Counted from the stretch's first letter, positions 50,697 through 59,818 are shown. The stretch: DNA of 64,000 bases from Myxococcota bacterium (GCA_040387835.1 JAZKCZ010000002.1:769818-833817), one strand, 5' to 3'. Notes: a model not told the origin generated them from the sequence alone. Program-made: numbers and translations.

Positions 50697-52577
50697 CTAG
50701 TTAGACTCTTCGAACTCAGCTTCAACTACCTTAGAACCATCGTCTGGCTTTGGCTCTTCAGCTGCGACGGCACCTGGACCGCCTGCTTTGTAGAGCTCTT
50801 CGGCCATTTTGTGGCTTGCAGCAGTTAGCTCGGTGAGGGCTGCTTTGAGCTCGTCCGCGCTTTGAGAGTCTAGCTTGGTTTTGGCTTCGGCTAGAGCTTT
50901 TTCAACGGGTTCAACCACGCCGGCAGAGAGTTTTTCTTTGTTTTCGGTAACCATCTTTTCAACGCTATAGATCATGCTGTCGAGCTTGTTGCGTTCTTCG
51001 ATGGATTCGCGGCGCTTTTTGTCATCTTCGGAATGACTTTCAGCGTCTTTCACCATGCGGTCAATTTCATTATCAGACAGGCCTGAGCTTGAAGTGATGG
51101 TGATGCGTTGTTCTTTGTTTGTTGCGCGGTCTTTGGCGGACACATGTACGATACCGTTGGCGTCGATATCAAAGGTCACTTCGATTTGCGGCATACCGCG
51201 AGGTGCTGGGGGGATGCCTTCTAGGTGGAAACGGCCCAGGGTTCTATTGTCCCTGGCCATATCGCGCTCGCCTTGGAGGCAGTGCACTTCCACGGAAGTT
51301 TGGCTGTCAGCTGCCGTTGAAAACACTTCTGACTTCTTGGTCGGAATGGTCGTGTTTCTTGGAATCAACACAGTGGTTACGCCGCCTAAGGTTTCAATAC
51401 CAAGGCTTAGAGGTGTGACGTCCAAAAGCAGCATGTCTTTCACGTCACCAGCGAGTACGCCTGCTTGAACAGCAGCGCCCAAAGCAACCACTTCGTCTGG
51501 GTTAACGGAACGATTAGGCTCTTTGCCGAAGAATTCTTTGACGACTTCTTGAACGCGCGGTGAACGAGTAGAGCCCCCCACCAAAACCACTTCATGGATA
51601 TCGCTTACTTTCAGTTTAGCGTCAGCCAGAGCTTTTTTCAGAGGCTCGAGAGTTTTTTGAATCAAAGGCTCCAGCAATTGATCCAGCTTAGCGCGCGTCA
51701 TCTTAATGTTAAGATGCTTAGGGCCCGAGGCGTCAGCGGTCAAAAATGGCAAGCTAACTTCGGTTTCTTTCACGCTGGAAAGCTCGATTTTAGCTTTTTC
51801 AGCAGCTTCTTTGAGGCGCTGCATCACCATCTTATCTTTAGAAATATCAATGCCGGTGTCTTTTTTGAATTCGCCGTTTAGATATTGGATAATGACGTTG
51901 TCAAAATCGTCACCGCCCAAATGGGTGTCGCCGTTGGTGGAAATAACTTCAACCACATTTTGGCCTACTTCCAAAATGGAAATATCGAAAGTACCACCGC
52001 CTAAATCGTAAACAGCGATTTTTTCTTCGCTTTTTTTATCCATCCCGTAGGCAAGGGCTGCAGCGGTTGGCTCGTTGACAATACGCTTGACGTCTAGACC
52101 TGCAATCTTACCTGCGTCGCGGGTAGCCTGGCGCTGCGAATCGTTGAAATACGCAGGAACAGTAATCACTGCTTCAGTGACTTCTTGGCCCAAATAAGCC
52201 TCAGCAGCTCTTTTAAGCTTTTGCAAAACTTTGGCTGAAACTTCTGGTGGCGTCACTGTGCCGTTTTGAACTTTAAATCCAATACCACCATTATCAGTTT
52301 TAACGCTGTTGAATGGGTGCTTTTGGATTTCGCCTTGGCTTTCATCGAAACGGTGTCCAATGAAGCGCTTGGCTGAAAAAATAGTATTTTCTGGATTGGT
52401 GATGGCTTGGCGTTTGGCGGATTGACCGACCAAGATTTCGCCATCTTTGGTATAGCCAACAACCGAAGGGGTGGTTCGCGCACCTTCTTCGTTAGCGATA
52501 ACAACAGGCTCGCCGCCTTCCATAATTGCGACCACGGAGTTCGTGGTGCCTAGATCGATTCCAATGATTTTTCCCAT
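50697..52577 (-). CDS. dnaK: Chaperone protein DnaK (Hsp70)
   Basis: ATP-driven chaperone. 626 residues. [19 protein letters not shown] at the start, [48 protein letters not shown], then the substrate domain with [15 protein letters not shown] and the lid ending in an acidic tail. dnaJ and grpE are not adjacent. GAGGAG lies 9 bases before the ATG and a promoter-like pair lies upstream. Complete and conserved. Confidence 0.98.
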   Translation of the reverse strand: MGKIIGIDLGTTNSVVAIMEGGEPVVIANEEGARTTPSVVGYTKDGEILVGQSAKRQAITNPENTIFSAKRFIGHRFDESQGEIQKHPFNSVKTDNGGIGFKVQNGTVTPPEVSAKVLQKLKRAAEAYLGQEVTEAVITVPAYFNDSQRQATRDAGKIAGLDVKRIVNEPTAAALAYGMDKKSEEKIAVYDLGGGTFDISILEVGQNVVEVISTNGDTHLGGDDFDNVIIQYLNGEFKKDTGIDISKDKMVMQRLKEAAEKAKIELSSVKETEVSLPFLTADASGPKHLNIKMTRAKLDQLLEPLIQKTLEPLKKALADAKLKVSDIHEVVLVGGSTRSPRVQEVVKEFFGKEPNRSVNPDEVVALGAAVQAGVLAGDVKDMLLLDVTPLSLGIETLGGVTTVLIPRNTTIPTKKSEVFSTAADSQTSVEVHCLQGERDMARDNRTLGRFHLEGIPPAPRGMPQIEVTFDIDANGIVHVSAKDRATNKEQRITITSSSGLSDNEIDRMVKDAESHSEDDKKRRESIEERNKLDSMIYSVEKMVTENKEKLSAGVVEPVEKALAEAKTKLDSQSADELKAALTELTAASHKMAEELYKAGGPGAVAAEEPKPDDGSKVVEAEFEESN

Positions 52578-52601
52578 GTGATGAAACTCCTCGTTTTAGT
52601 T

Positions 52602-52629
52602 AAAATAAGCAGAATTGAGCCAGCGTCAA
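52602..52629 (-). promoter_or_regulatory. Promoter candidate for dnaK
   Basis: Read on minus: TTGACG (52629-52624), a 16-base spacer, then TATTTT (52607-52602), 25 bases before the dnaK start codon. No CIRCE element is visible. It overlaps the end of speB. Confidence 0.5.
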
Positions 52630-53588
52630 GTGTAGGTCTTTAATGCAAAGCCTATCATCTTATACAGTACCCGGGCGCCTACATTGGCATCCCAGCACTC
52701 GCCCCAGCTGTCCTTGGCTAAGTCTGATGGCACTGCGACTTCCACCAAATCCAGGCCGATGATTGTTTTCCCTGAGCTAGCTAAAATCTCCAGCAAGGTG
52801 ACAAACTCGTCGAATCTGAGACCACCCGGTACCGGGGTTCCGGTGCTTGGGCAAAGGGTTGGATCCAGGCCATCTATATCAACCGATAAGTAAACTTTTT
52901 GCGGCAGGTGACTGATTATGTTTTCAAAAAAGGGCATGAGTTTGCCGCTCATCCGGGCGCGTCTCAGGTCCGGATCGAAAAAAGTTTGAACCCGGCCGCT
53001 GCTGCCGTCAATCAAATCCGCTTCTTCATCGCAATAATCGCGCACGCCGACTTGGATCAGACGCGCAACCTGGGGCACCTGTGTCACCACGTTATACATG
53101 ATGGATGCGTGCGAATCGGCGAAATCGTTATAGCCCTGTCTAAGGTCTGCATGCGCATCAATGTGCAAAATACCGATGCTTTCATGATGTTCCGCGCAGG
53201 CACGAATGTTGCCCAAGGGCACACTGTGATCACCACCCAAGATCACCGGTGTCTGGCCTTTTGCCAAAATTCCTTTTGACCATTCATAAGTGAAAGCATT
53301 ATTTTGAGCCGTAAGTTTATTAACAACTTCAGGATCTTTGCTGGCGGTAGCCTGCGCATTGCGCTTTAGCACGTCTTCTGGAATCGGCGCCATGTGAATC
53401 CCGGCCAAATAAGGCGAGCCGACATCGACGTCACGTAAATCGACCTGAACACTGGCCGCAAAAATAGCCGCCGGTCCATTGGCTGTCCCCGAGCGATAAG
53501 AGGTTGTAGCATCAAACGGCACTGGCAAAATCTGAAACCGTGCAGTCATTGGATCGCACGGCGCATCATAAATTTCGTGAGTCATCAA
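52626..53588 (-). CDS. speB: Agmatinase / arginase-family ureohydrolase
   Basis: Binuclear manganese ureohydrolase. 320 residues. Metal motifs GGDHS, IDAHADLR and SVDIDGLDPTLCPSTGTPVPGG are complete, and GLDLVEVAVPSD follows. The overall pattern fits agmatinase (agmatine to putrescine and urea) better than arginase, but guanidino substrates vary in the family. It lies upstream of dnaK on the same strand, 48 bases apart, and divergent from rpe. Confidence 0.88.
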   Translation of the reverse strand: MMTHEIYDAPCDPMTARFQILPVPFDATTSYRSGTANGPAAIFAASVQVDLRDVDVGSPYLAGIHMAPIPEDVLKRNAQATASKDPEVVNKLTAQNNAFTYEWSKGILAKGQTPVILGGDHSVPLGNIRACAEHHESIGILHIDAHADLRQGYNDFADSHASIMYNVVTQVPQVARLIQVGVRDYCDEEADLIDGSSGRVQTFFDPDLRRARMSGKLMPFFENIISHLPQKVYLSVDIDGLDPTLCPSTGTPVPGGLRFDEFVTLLEILASSGKTIIGLDLVEVAVPSDLAKDSWGECWDANVGARVLYKMIGFALKTYT

Positions 53589-53692
53589 GCTTTCCTACCC
53601 CCCCTCTAAGCTGCTGGCAAGATCGAACCCTGCGGGTGTCCTTGGCTGATAGCCCGATGGCCTTTCCTAAAGCCCTCTAAGGCGTTAAGCTC

Positions 53693-54331
53693 TTGGATAT
53701 GGTTTTAATCGCCCCTTCGATTTTGTCTGCTGATTGGTCTCGCTTGGCTGAAGAGGTGCGCGCGATCGATCACGCCGGTGCGGATTGGATCCATTTGGAT
53801 GTGATGGACGGTCATTTTGTGCCGAATCTAACATTTGGCCCTAAAATGATCGGGACCATTCGAAAGCTTACGGGTAAATTTCTGGATGCGCATTTAATGA
53901 TTACTCAACCGGAATTATGGATCGAGCGTTATGTCCAGGCTGGGGCGGATTCGATTACCATTCATGCGGAAGCTTGCGCGGATCTGCCGGGTGCGATTTC
54001 GATGATTAAGGCACTGGGAAAAAAGGCTGGTGTGGCGCTTCGGCCAGATACTTCCGAGACGATCTTGGAAGGCTTGTGGGATGACATTGATATGGTGTTG
54101 GTCATGACGGTGGAGCCGGGTTTTGGCGGGCAGTCTTTCATGCCTGGGCCGGTGGATAAAATCGGCCGGATTAAAGCCGTTTCGAAATGTTTGATTCAAG
54201 TTGACGGTGGTATTAATGCAACCACCGCGGACATTGTGAAAAAAGCCGGCGCGGATGTATTGGTGGCGGGCTCATATGTATTTGATAACGATTACGCTCA
54301 GGCGATCGCTACCTTAAAGGGCTTTGCATAA
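53693..54331 (+). CDS. rpe: Ribulose-phosphate 3-epimerase
   Basis: Interconverts ribulose 5-phosphate and xylulose 5-phosphate in the pentose phosphate pathway. 212 residues. APSILSADWSRL, HLDVMDGHFVPNLTFGP (metal His/Asp), MTVEPGFGGQSF and VDGGINATTADIVKKAGADVLVAGSYVF are typical. The start may be the second ATG at 53699. It converges on rsmB with an 18-base overlap. Confidence 0.97.
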   Translation: MDMVLIAPSILSADWSRLAEEVRAIDHAGADWIHLDVMDGHFVPNLTFGPKMIGTIRKLTGKFLDAHLMITQPELWIERYVQAGADSITIHAEACADLPGAISMIKALGKKAGVALRPDTSETILEGLWDDIDMVLVMTVEPGFGGQSFMPGPVDKIGRIKAVSKCLIQVDGGINATTADIVKKAGADVLVAGSYVFDNDYAQAIATLKGFA

Positions 54332-55519
54332 GCGCGCGGCAAAAAAAGCGTCGGCTTGATCTAGATGCGGCCAGAGCGTGATTTCGCCCAATTTACCTAC
54401 CGTATGGGCTGGTAGCCAAGGCAGCGTTTTTCTTGGATCATCACGGGTAAATTCGGGATGCTTCGCCAAAAAAGCTGAGATTTGATCTCTGCCTTCTGAA
54501 TGCAGTGGTGAGCAAACCGAGTAGACTAGAACGCCGCCGGGTTTAACTTTGCTCGCAGATGCTTCTAGTAGTTCGGCCTGAAGCGTGGCAAGCTCTTGGA
54601 TATTTTCTTTTGTGCGCCAGAATTTAATTTCTGGGTGTCTTCTTAGAGTGCCATAACCCGAGCAAGGGGCGTCTAATAACACCGCATCGGCGGGATTGAG
54701 GTCGATGGTTCTAAAATCACCGGCTTTGGTTTCGATGTTTTTATCAACTAAGCTTAACCGAGACTCGCTCTGATCGACTGCGAGGACTTGGCCAGTATCG
54801 CCAACTGCTTCTTTTAAAATGCGAGACTTAGAACCCGGGGCAGCGCAGGCATCGATCACATAGGCACCCTTGGGTGGATTAACCAGTAGACCTGCGACTT
54901 GCGAGGCGGGGTCTTGGACCCAAGCTCCTGCGAGAGCTGCTCCAGGTACAAAGGGGTGGGTGCCTTGCTCGGGCGTTCTATACCAAGTTTGAGGCCGATC
55001 GTTCATGGCGATAGCGGCTTCAAGACGGTTCTCTTCGGGCAGAGCTTCGATTAAAAACACGGGCAGACCTAAAGCTTTGGCCATTTTTGCTGGAGAGTCA
55101 GTGGGTTTAAGCGTGAGATGAGGAGACGAGCCTAAATTTCTTAGGATGGCATTGGCAAAGCCGGCCATGCCGGGGCGCTTTTTCTTGATGAGGTTAACGC
55201 CAGCAGAGACAGCGGCGTAGGCGGGGATGGTTTCGCTGAGGTGTTGAAGTTGATAGGCGGCGACCAAGAGATGGCATTTTAAATCCAGTGCCAGCTTAGG
55301 ATTTGGCTTGTTCATGGCGCGCATGATGCTGTCTTCGAGCACCGGCAACCATCGCAGCGTTCCATAAACGAGTTCAGTGCAAAAGCCCTTGTCCCGATTA
55401 CTGTCATCCCGGCCAGGCATATTGTCCAACGCTTTCGACAACACCTGCTTCGAAAAACTTTTATGTTCCAGGATGTGCCCAATGACTTGAGCGGCTATTT
55501 TTCTAGGATCTGTAGACAT
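54314..55519 (-). CDS. rsmB: 16S rRNA (cytosine967-C5)-methyltransferase RsmB, with repeat-encoded insert
   Basis: 401 residues: N-terminal NusB-like RNA-binding domain, then the SAM domain with DACAAPGSKSRIL, LLDAPCSGYGTLRRHPEIKF and the second cysteine motif LVYSVCSPLHSEG. Within the NusB-like domain, NMPGRDDSN is read from a copy of the REP core GTCATCCCGGCC (55402-55413) and seems to be an insertion relative to the family. The start overlaps the esterase gene end by 25 bases. Confidence 0.93.
   Translation of the reverse strand: MSTDPRKIAAQVIGHILEHKSFSKQVLSKALDNMPGRDDSNRDKGFCTELVYGTLRWLPVLEDSIMRAMNKPNPKLALDLKCHLLVAAYQLQHLSETIPAYAAVSAGVNLIKKKRPGMAGFANAILRNLGSSPHLTLKPTDSPAKMAKALGLPVFLIEALPEENRLEAAIAMNDRPQTWYRTPEQGTHPFVPGAALAGAWVQDPASQVAGLLVNPPKGAYVIDACAAPGSKSRILKEAVGDTGQVLAVDQSESRLSLVDKNIETKAGDFRTIDLNPADAVLLDAPCSGYGTLRRHPEIKFWRTKENIQELATLQAELLEASASKVKPGGVLVYSVCSPLHSEGRDQISAFLAKHPEFTRDDPRKTLPWLPAHTVGKLGEITLWPHLDQADAFFAARLCKAL
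55400..55419. repeat. REP fragment inside the rsmB reading frame
   Basis: CTGTCATCCCGGCCAGGCAT carries the same GTCATCCCGGCC core as the intergenic palindromes at 34056, 36858 and 38148. On the coding strand it reads as MPGRDDS within RsmB. Confidence 0.55.
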
Positions 55520-56154
55520 TGCTTAATTAATTCTTTGTGATCGTAATCGACAGGTAAAATATGCGCAGACCTCGGCAGAATAACCGGTCGGTTTACGAAT
55601 AAAGACGAAGCCTTGATATCCACGGTGTGATCGTGGGCTCCAAAAAAAGTATAAATCGGGCAGCTGACTTCGGGCAGAGCTTTAATGGCCCGCATGCGTA
55701 GCGCGTCGAATTCGGGCAAGGAATGCGACGGAACCACTGGATAGGCTTTGCTTGCGGCGCGAGCGATGGGATCTTCGATATCACTTCCAGCGTATTTTTT
55801 AAAAGTTGGAAAATATTTGAGCAGACCTTGTTTTGCAGCCCACACGCCCATGCGGCCAAATGGCTGTAGGATAAATGCCGGCGATAATAAGATGAGTTTC
55901 GCTTTAGGTCTTTCGGCTGCCAGAATGACACCGATCAAGGCCCCCATGGATAGACCGATAATGACGTCTGCGTCAAAGCTACGCGCGCTGGCAATCCAGT
56001 CAACAGCGCGAATGCCCTGCATGTCTGCAGGGACGGTGCCGTGGCCGGGTAAATTGGGTCTATGACAAGTATGACCGGCCTGCTCCAGAGCGATTTCCAG
56101 TGGCAGCAAATCATCTCGGTGGCCTGTGAACCCGTGCAATAGAAGAATTGACAT
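55495..56154 (-). CDS. Alpha/beta hydrolase (carboxylesterase-like)
   Basis: 219 residues. LLLHGFTGHRDDLLPLEIALEQ, then PNLPGHGT, nucleophile elbow GLSMGALIG (GxSxG), acid in FFGAHDHTVD and catalytic His in RSAHILPVDYDHKEL. This is the Est30/monoacylglycerol-lipase-like carboxylesterase layout. Its start codon overlaps the DUF2203 stop and its end overlaps rsmB, so the three genes are coupled. Substrate unknown. Confidence 0.88.
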   Translation of the reverse strand: MSILLLHGFTGHRDDLLPLEIALEQAGHTCHRPNLPGHGTVPADMQGIRAVDWIASARSFDADVIIGLSMGALIGVILAAERPKAKLILLSPAFILQPFGRMGVWAAKQGLLKYFPTFKKYAGSDIEDPIARAASKAYPVVPSHSLPEFDALRMRAIKALPEVSCPIYTFFGAHDHTVDIKASSLFVNRPVILPRSAHILPVDYDHKELIKQCLQILEK

Positions 56155-56588
56155 TAGTGGACTACTGTAGAGCCGAATTCTTCAGGATTTTCAATGCCGC
56201 GGCGGGTTAAAAAACTTTCATCGACCGGATGCCAATGTCTGATCTCATCTTCTCCGCCTTCCCAGCATAAAAATACCGGTTGTTGATGGCGTTCGGCCCT
56301 AAAATCGATGCGGGCAGGGAAAATGCTTTTCACTAAAGCGCCATATTGCTGAATGCCCATCATTTCATCGCGAATTTTAAGCTCAATTTGCTTCAGGCGT
56401 TCCCTGGCTTCCTCGGCTTCTTTGCTTAAGTTTGGCACCCCGGTGGTATCCAGCTGAGCTAGACTTCCTAAAATTCGCTCCTGCAGGACATGACCTTCGG
56501 TCACCAAAAGATGTATTTTGGAGATATGTTCTTTTAATATGGGCAAAAAGAGGTTGGCCTCTTGAAGCGTGATAGAACGAAAGATCAT
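56154..56588 (-). CDS. DUF2203 family protein
   Basis: 144 residues. The pattern FRSITLQEANLFLPILKEHISKIH, a helical middle, and the C-terminal GALVKSIFPARIDFRAERHQQPVFLCWEGGEDEIRHWHPVDESF is characteristic of DUF2203, a widespread small protein of unknown function. It overlaps the esterase start and heads the string DUF2203, esterase, rsmB. Confidence 0.88.
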   Translation of the reverse strand: MIFRSITLQEANLFLPILKEHISKIHLLVTEGHVLQERILGSLAQLDTTGVPNLSKEAEEARERLKQIELKIRDEMMGIQQYGALVKSIFPARIDFRAERHQQPVFLCWEGGEDEIRHWHPVDESFLTRRGIENPEEFGSTVVH

Positions 56589-56632
56589 AATTCTATTGTA
56601 AACCCGGGATATCTTTAGGCAAGGAGCATTTT

Positions 56633-56884
56633 ATGAAAACCAACGAGAACGTATCAGAATCACTCGGATACCCTAATCTGGAGGCATTGATCGAACAGCC
56701 CAACCCAGACATTGCGAGTATGAAAGCCAGTCAAAAAGCACTCGAAGAACTTTCAAAAACAGCAAAGAGTGCAAAAGATAAAGGTTCTGCAAAAATTGCA
56801 GTATTGGCATATACCCGATTCTTTGAGCTTTTTGACAAGCTATTAGAAGTGCGTTCTAAAATGGTCGAAAAAAGTACCAAATAG
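56633..56884 (+). CDS. Small helical protein, candidate SctE-like needle co-chaperone
   Basis: 83 residues, no signal peptide. The N-terminal 30 residues hold a Pro/Asn motif (YPNLEALIEQPNPD), then two amphipathic helices (KASQKALEELSKTAKSAKDKG and AYTRFFELFDKLLEVRSKMVEK), a helical hairpin. AAGGAGC precedes the ATG. It opens a five-gene string whose order (small hairpin, two needle-like ends, TPR) parallels yscE-yscF-yscG. Sequence similarity to YscE cannot be shown here, so this is a context-led hypothesis. Confidence 0.5.
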   Translation: MKTNENVSESLGYPNLEALIEQPNPDIASMKASQKALEELSKTAKSAKDKGSAKIAVLAYTRFFELFDKLLEVRSKMVEKSTK

Positions 56885-56913
56885 GACTAAAATCTGATCA
56901 TGGGGGCGATCAG

Positions 56914-57411
56914 ATGGGAAACCGAATTGGATCTATAAGCTTGGATGATACCGCGCAGGGCTCTGTGCGTACCAGCAACAATATGAGCGGGGGCGAGAAA
57001 TTCGCTCAGGCCTTGGGAAATGGCGTTGATGCGGTCGGCGGGATTGCTGACAATCTAGCCACTGTCTTACCTGGGGGCAGCGCAGTCTTGTCCGCTGTAT
57101 CAAGTGGCTTAACTGGCGTTACCGGGTCGGTGGGAGGTGCATTCGGAGGCGGTAGCAGCTTCGGCGGCATGAGCAGCCTCGGCGGGGGCGGAGGCTTTGG
57201 AGGCGCCATGGGTGGTGGCTCTGTTGGTGGGATCGGCGGCGGGGCCTCAACGGGCGGCTTGGCTGCTGCTGCAAGTGGCAAGCTTACTCAGGTGCAGATG
57301 CTTAATATTCAAGAGCAACAGCAACGTAAAGCGGCCTATTATTCGATGATGTCGGCCCTCTTGAACATCATGCACCAGACTGAAATGTCGATTATCCAAA
57401 ATATTCATTAA
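56914..57411 (+). CDS. Gly-rich protein with type III needle-like C-terminal helix (1)
   Basis: 165 residues without a signal peptide. The N-terminal third is polar and then hydrophobic-small (GIADNLATVLPGGSAVL), the middle is nearly pure Gly/Ser/Phe (about 68-118), and the last 45 residues form helices ending SIIQNIH. Needle proteins of type III secretion systems (PrgI, MxiH) end in IIQNFR after a similar helix. The next gene repeats the arrangement. A secreted filament subunit carrying a Gly-rich extension is inferred. Confidence 0.55.
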   Translation: MGNRIGSISLDDTAQGSVRTSNNMSGGEKFAQALGNGVDAVGGIADNLATVLPGGSAVLSAVSSGLTGVTGSVGGAFGGGSSFGGMSSLGGGGGFGGAMGGGSVGGIGGGASTGGLAAAASGKLTQVQMLNIQEQQQRKAAYYSMMSALLNIMHQTEMSIIQNIH

Positions 57412-57453
57412 TTTGGAAGCAACTTTTTCAAAGGGCAGCCGATAACGAGACTT

Positions 57454-57984
57454 ATGAATGCTGCCCAATCCGCATCGAGTGTTAACTCTTTAACCCTAAA
57501 TACCCGTTCGGGCGGGTTTTCAAAGACCAGCTCTAACGTTGATTTCTCCAGCAAGCTAAAAAATGGCATGGCGAAAGGTGCGTCCTTAACTTACCAAAGT
57601 GTGGCACCGATGGCCCCCTTTGTTCCGGGTGGTGCGGTGATGTCAGCGATGCTGAGCAACGCAGCGGGCTCCCTGGCGAGCGATGGTGTGGCTGCTGGAG
57701 GCCTTGGAGGCGGAGTTGCTGGGGCGAATATGTCTTCGGGCTTTAGCGGTGGCGGTCTGCCTGGGCTACCAGCGGGTGGTGCAGCAGGCGTGAGCGCGCC
57801 TGGTGCAAACGGCAATATGTTTGATTCCATGGAACATTTGCAGCAAAATATGATGTCCATGAACGTGTATATGTTAGGATTACAACAGGGATTCAATGAG
57901 ATGAATCAGAAGTACACAGCGGTCTCAAACATACTCAAAACCAAACACGACACGGAAAAAAATGCCATCCAAAACTTTAGATAA
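57454..57984 (+). CDS. Gly-rich protein with type III needle-like C-terminal helix (2)
   Basis: 176 residues without a signal peptide. A Ser/Thr-rich N-terminus is followed by an Ala/Gly-rich centre (about 55-125). The C-terminal helix, AVSNILKTKHDTEKNAIQNFR in outline, ends AIQNFR, identical in the last five residues to PrgI/MxiH (IQNFR). The match covers spacing as well (SN at the same distance from the end). Paralogue of the preceding gene. Overlaps the TPR gene by 23 bases. Confidence 0.6.
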   Translation: MNAAQSASSVNSLTLNTRSGGFSKTSSNVDFSSKLKNGMAKGASLTYQSVAPMAPFVPGGAVMSAMLSNAAGSLASDGVAAGGLGGGVAGANMSSGFSGGGLPGLPAGGAAGVSAPGANGNMFDSMEHLQQNMMSMNVYMLGLQQGFNEMNQKYTAVSNILKTKHDTEKNAIQNFR

Positions 57985-58399
57985 AAACGAAGTCATCCAC
58001 GGCCTGATAGATGTCCGCCGCCAAGATGCGATTGTGCTCTTAGAGGCGGGCTATTTTTTAATGCAGCTGGGCAAAAAAAAAGAAGCCAAAGATATTTTTA
58101 GCGGCGCCATCGCGCTGTTTCCACATAGCGATGTGCCCTGTATCGCCTTGGGAAATCTCTATCTGGTTGAAGGTAAACCTGATTTGGCCATTAAAGAGCA
58201 CCAACGCGCCTTGCAGCGTGTCCCCACGAGCTCTGCCGCACAGGCTCACATCGGCGAAGCTTTGCTGTTTCAAAAGAAAATCCCTGAAGGCGTCCAGGCT
58301 TTGAAAAAGGCCATTGAGATGGAGCCGAATGGACCGAGTTCGAAGTTAGCCAAGGAGCTCTTGCGCGCGAACGATTTGCATGTTTTTGATGCAGCCTAA
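57962..58399 (+). CDS. TPR protein, SctG/LcrH-type chaperone-like
   Basis: 145 residues made of three to four tetratricopeptide repeats: AIVLLEAGYFLMQLGKKKEAKDIFSGAIALFP, VPCIALGNLYLVEGKPDLAIKEHQRALQ and AAQAHIGEALLFQKKIPEGVQALKKAIEM. The length and repeat count fit type III secretion chaperones of needle subunits (YscG) or translocators (LcrH). It overlaps the needle-like gene before it, which argues for a shared function. A generic TPR adaptor remains possible. Confidence 0.65.
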   Translation: MPSKTLDKNEVIHGLIDVRRQDAIVLLEAGYFLMQLGKKKEAKDIFSGAIALFPHSDVPCIALGNLYLVEGKPDLAIKEHQRALQRVPTSSAAQAHIGEALLFQKKIPEGVQALKKAIEMEPNGPSSKLAKELLRANDLHVFDAA

Positions 58400-58409
58400 A
58401 GGAATGAAT

Positions 58410-58748
58410 ATGCGTATCAATTCAAACGTCCCCTCTTTGCCTACTGCGACCGGCTCTGTGTCTGGGGCAGCGCCAAAAACGTCTTTTCAAAATGTATTGG
58501 CCGGTGGGCAGAGTAAATCGATTTCGTCATTGAAAAATGATTTAAAAGATGTGGCGCGTGAATTGAAAGCGGGCAAAATTACCGAAGAACAGGCCACCAA
58601 GCAATTTGTTGATCTGGTGATCGCAAAAAGAAATGAGCTAAATCTGTCACCAGACAGCATGAAAAAAATTCAAACTGCCGTAGGCGATCTCGTCAGCGGT
58701 GATCAGGCCTTCGTTTCAAAGCTCCAAAACGAACTTAAAAGAATTTAG
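58410..58748 (+). CDS. Small helical protein closing the needle-like string
   Basis: 112 residues from ATG 58410 (AAAGGA upstream; ATG 58404 is an alternative). The N-terminal 45 residues are polar and disordered, with SFQNVLAGGQ. Helices follow: SSLKNDLKDVARELKAGKITEEQATKQFVDLVI and a final SGDQAFVSKLQNELKRI. No signal peptide. It could be another secreted component such as an inner-rod or early substrate, but I do not recognise it. It overlaps the convergent gene end by 14 bases. Confidence 0.6.
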   Translation: MRINSNVPSLPTATGSVSGAAPKTSFQNVLAGGQSKSISSLKNDLKDVARELKAGKITEEQATKQFVDLVIAKRNELNLSPDSMKKIQTAVGDLVSGDQAFVSKLQNELKRI

Positions 58749-59715
58749 CTTCACCGGGCTCAGGGATCGCAAACCGAACGTCTTTAAACTTGGCGATCTC
58801 TTCGCCTGGCGCCAAGTATTTCTCGTACGACAGCGGAAAGCAGCCATGATGAATGCCGATGGCATTCGTAGCATTCAGATCATGAAAAGCCTGCATGGCA
58901 TCGGCTGGATTCATATGCTGATATTTCATGAACCAACGAGGCTCATACGCGCCAATCGGTATGAGCGCTAGCCTAAAAGAACCAAGCTTGGCCTGTGCCG
59001 CCTTGAAATGCTTCCCGTAACCCGTATCACCGGCAAAGTAGATATTTCCACCCGGCAGCTCCACCGCAAAGGCGCCCCAAAGCGTCTTGTTCCGATCAAA
59101 CGGGCTGCGCGCAGACCAATGTTGAGCTTTCAAAAAATGCACTTTTTGTTGCGGGCCAATGTCGTAAGCGCTGTCCCAATCCATCTCAACGATCTTAGCC
59201 TGAGGCATTTTAGGCCGCAGAATGGATGAAACTTTAAGCCCCACAAAAAATGTCGGTTGAAAAGCAGTTTCCAGCCGTTGCAAGGTTGGCAGGTCTAAAT
59301 GGTCGTAATGGCTATGGCTTACCAAAACAATGTTTATCTTTGGCAGGTCTTCAAATCGAATCCCAGGCGCATGAACCCGCTTAGGCCCAGCGAATGAGAC
59401 CGGGCTCACCCGATCAGACCAAACCGGATCCGTCAGAATATTTAAGCCCTCAGTTTGCAGCAGCACGGTGGCATGGTTAACAAAAGTGGCTCTGAGCGCT
59501 TTGTCTGGCACGTTTGCGGGCGGTTTATCCAGTTGTTTAAGTTCTCGCCATTTCGGCCAGTCAGAAGCGGGCTTACTCCAGATAAACTTTGCCAAATCCC
59601 AGGGTGTTTTCGTATCCTGCACTTCTGAATCTTTAAACTTCGATCCTTCAAAAGGAGCTGCGCCCGTTAATATTGTCATAAAAAATAACATACCCCACTT
59701 GCCAAATCGATCCAT
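58735..59715 (-). CDS. Metallo-beta-lactamase-fold hydrolase, NAPE-PLD/UlaG-like
   Basis: 326 residues from ATG 59715; a longer start would run into the tRNA-Glu. A hydrophobic N-terminus (GMLFFMTILTGAAP) suggests export. Metal motifs: HSHYDHLDLPTL (HxHxDH), GDTGYGKHF and GIHHGCFPLSYEKY. FVNHATVLLQTEGLNILTDPVW is typical of the family of N-acyl-phosphatidylethanolamine phospholipase D-like and RomA proteins. Substrate unknown. Confidence 0.87.
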   Translation of the reverse strand: MDRFGKWGMLFFMTILTGAAPFEGSKFKDSEVQDTKTPWDLAKFIWSKPASDWPKWRELKQLDKPPANVPDKALRATFVNHATVLLQTEGLNILTDPVWSDRVSPVSFAGPKRVHAPGIRFEDLPKINIVLVSHSHYDHLDLPTLQRLETAFQPTFFVGLKVSSILRPKMPQAKIVEMDWDSAYDIGPQQKVHFLKAQHWSARSPFDRNKTLWGAFAVELPGGNIYFAGDTGYGKHFKAAQAKLGSFRLALIPIGAYEPRWFMKYQHMNPADAMQAFHDLNATNAIGIHHGCFPLSYEKYLAPGEEIAKFKDVRFAIPEPGEAKFF

Positions 59716-59736
59716 GCCCCTAATATGGCACCCGGC

Positions 59737-59812
59737 GTCCCCGTCGTCCAGAGGCCTAGGACATTGCCCTTTCACGGCAGTAACACGGGTTCGAATCCCG
59801 TCGGGGACACCA
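59737..59812 (+). tRNA. tRNA-Glu (anticodon TTC)
   Basis: Acceptor GTCCCCG pairs with CGGGGAC, the D arm holds GTCCAGAGGCCTAGGAC, the anticodon loop is CTTTCAC (TTC), and the T arm GGTTCGAATCC. Discriminator A, encoded CCA at 59810-59812. Confidence 0.97.
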
Positions 59813-59818
59813 ATTTAC

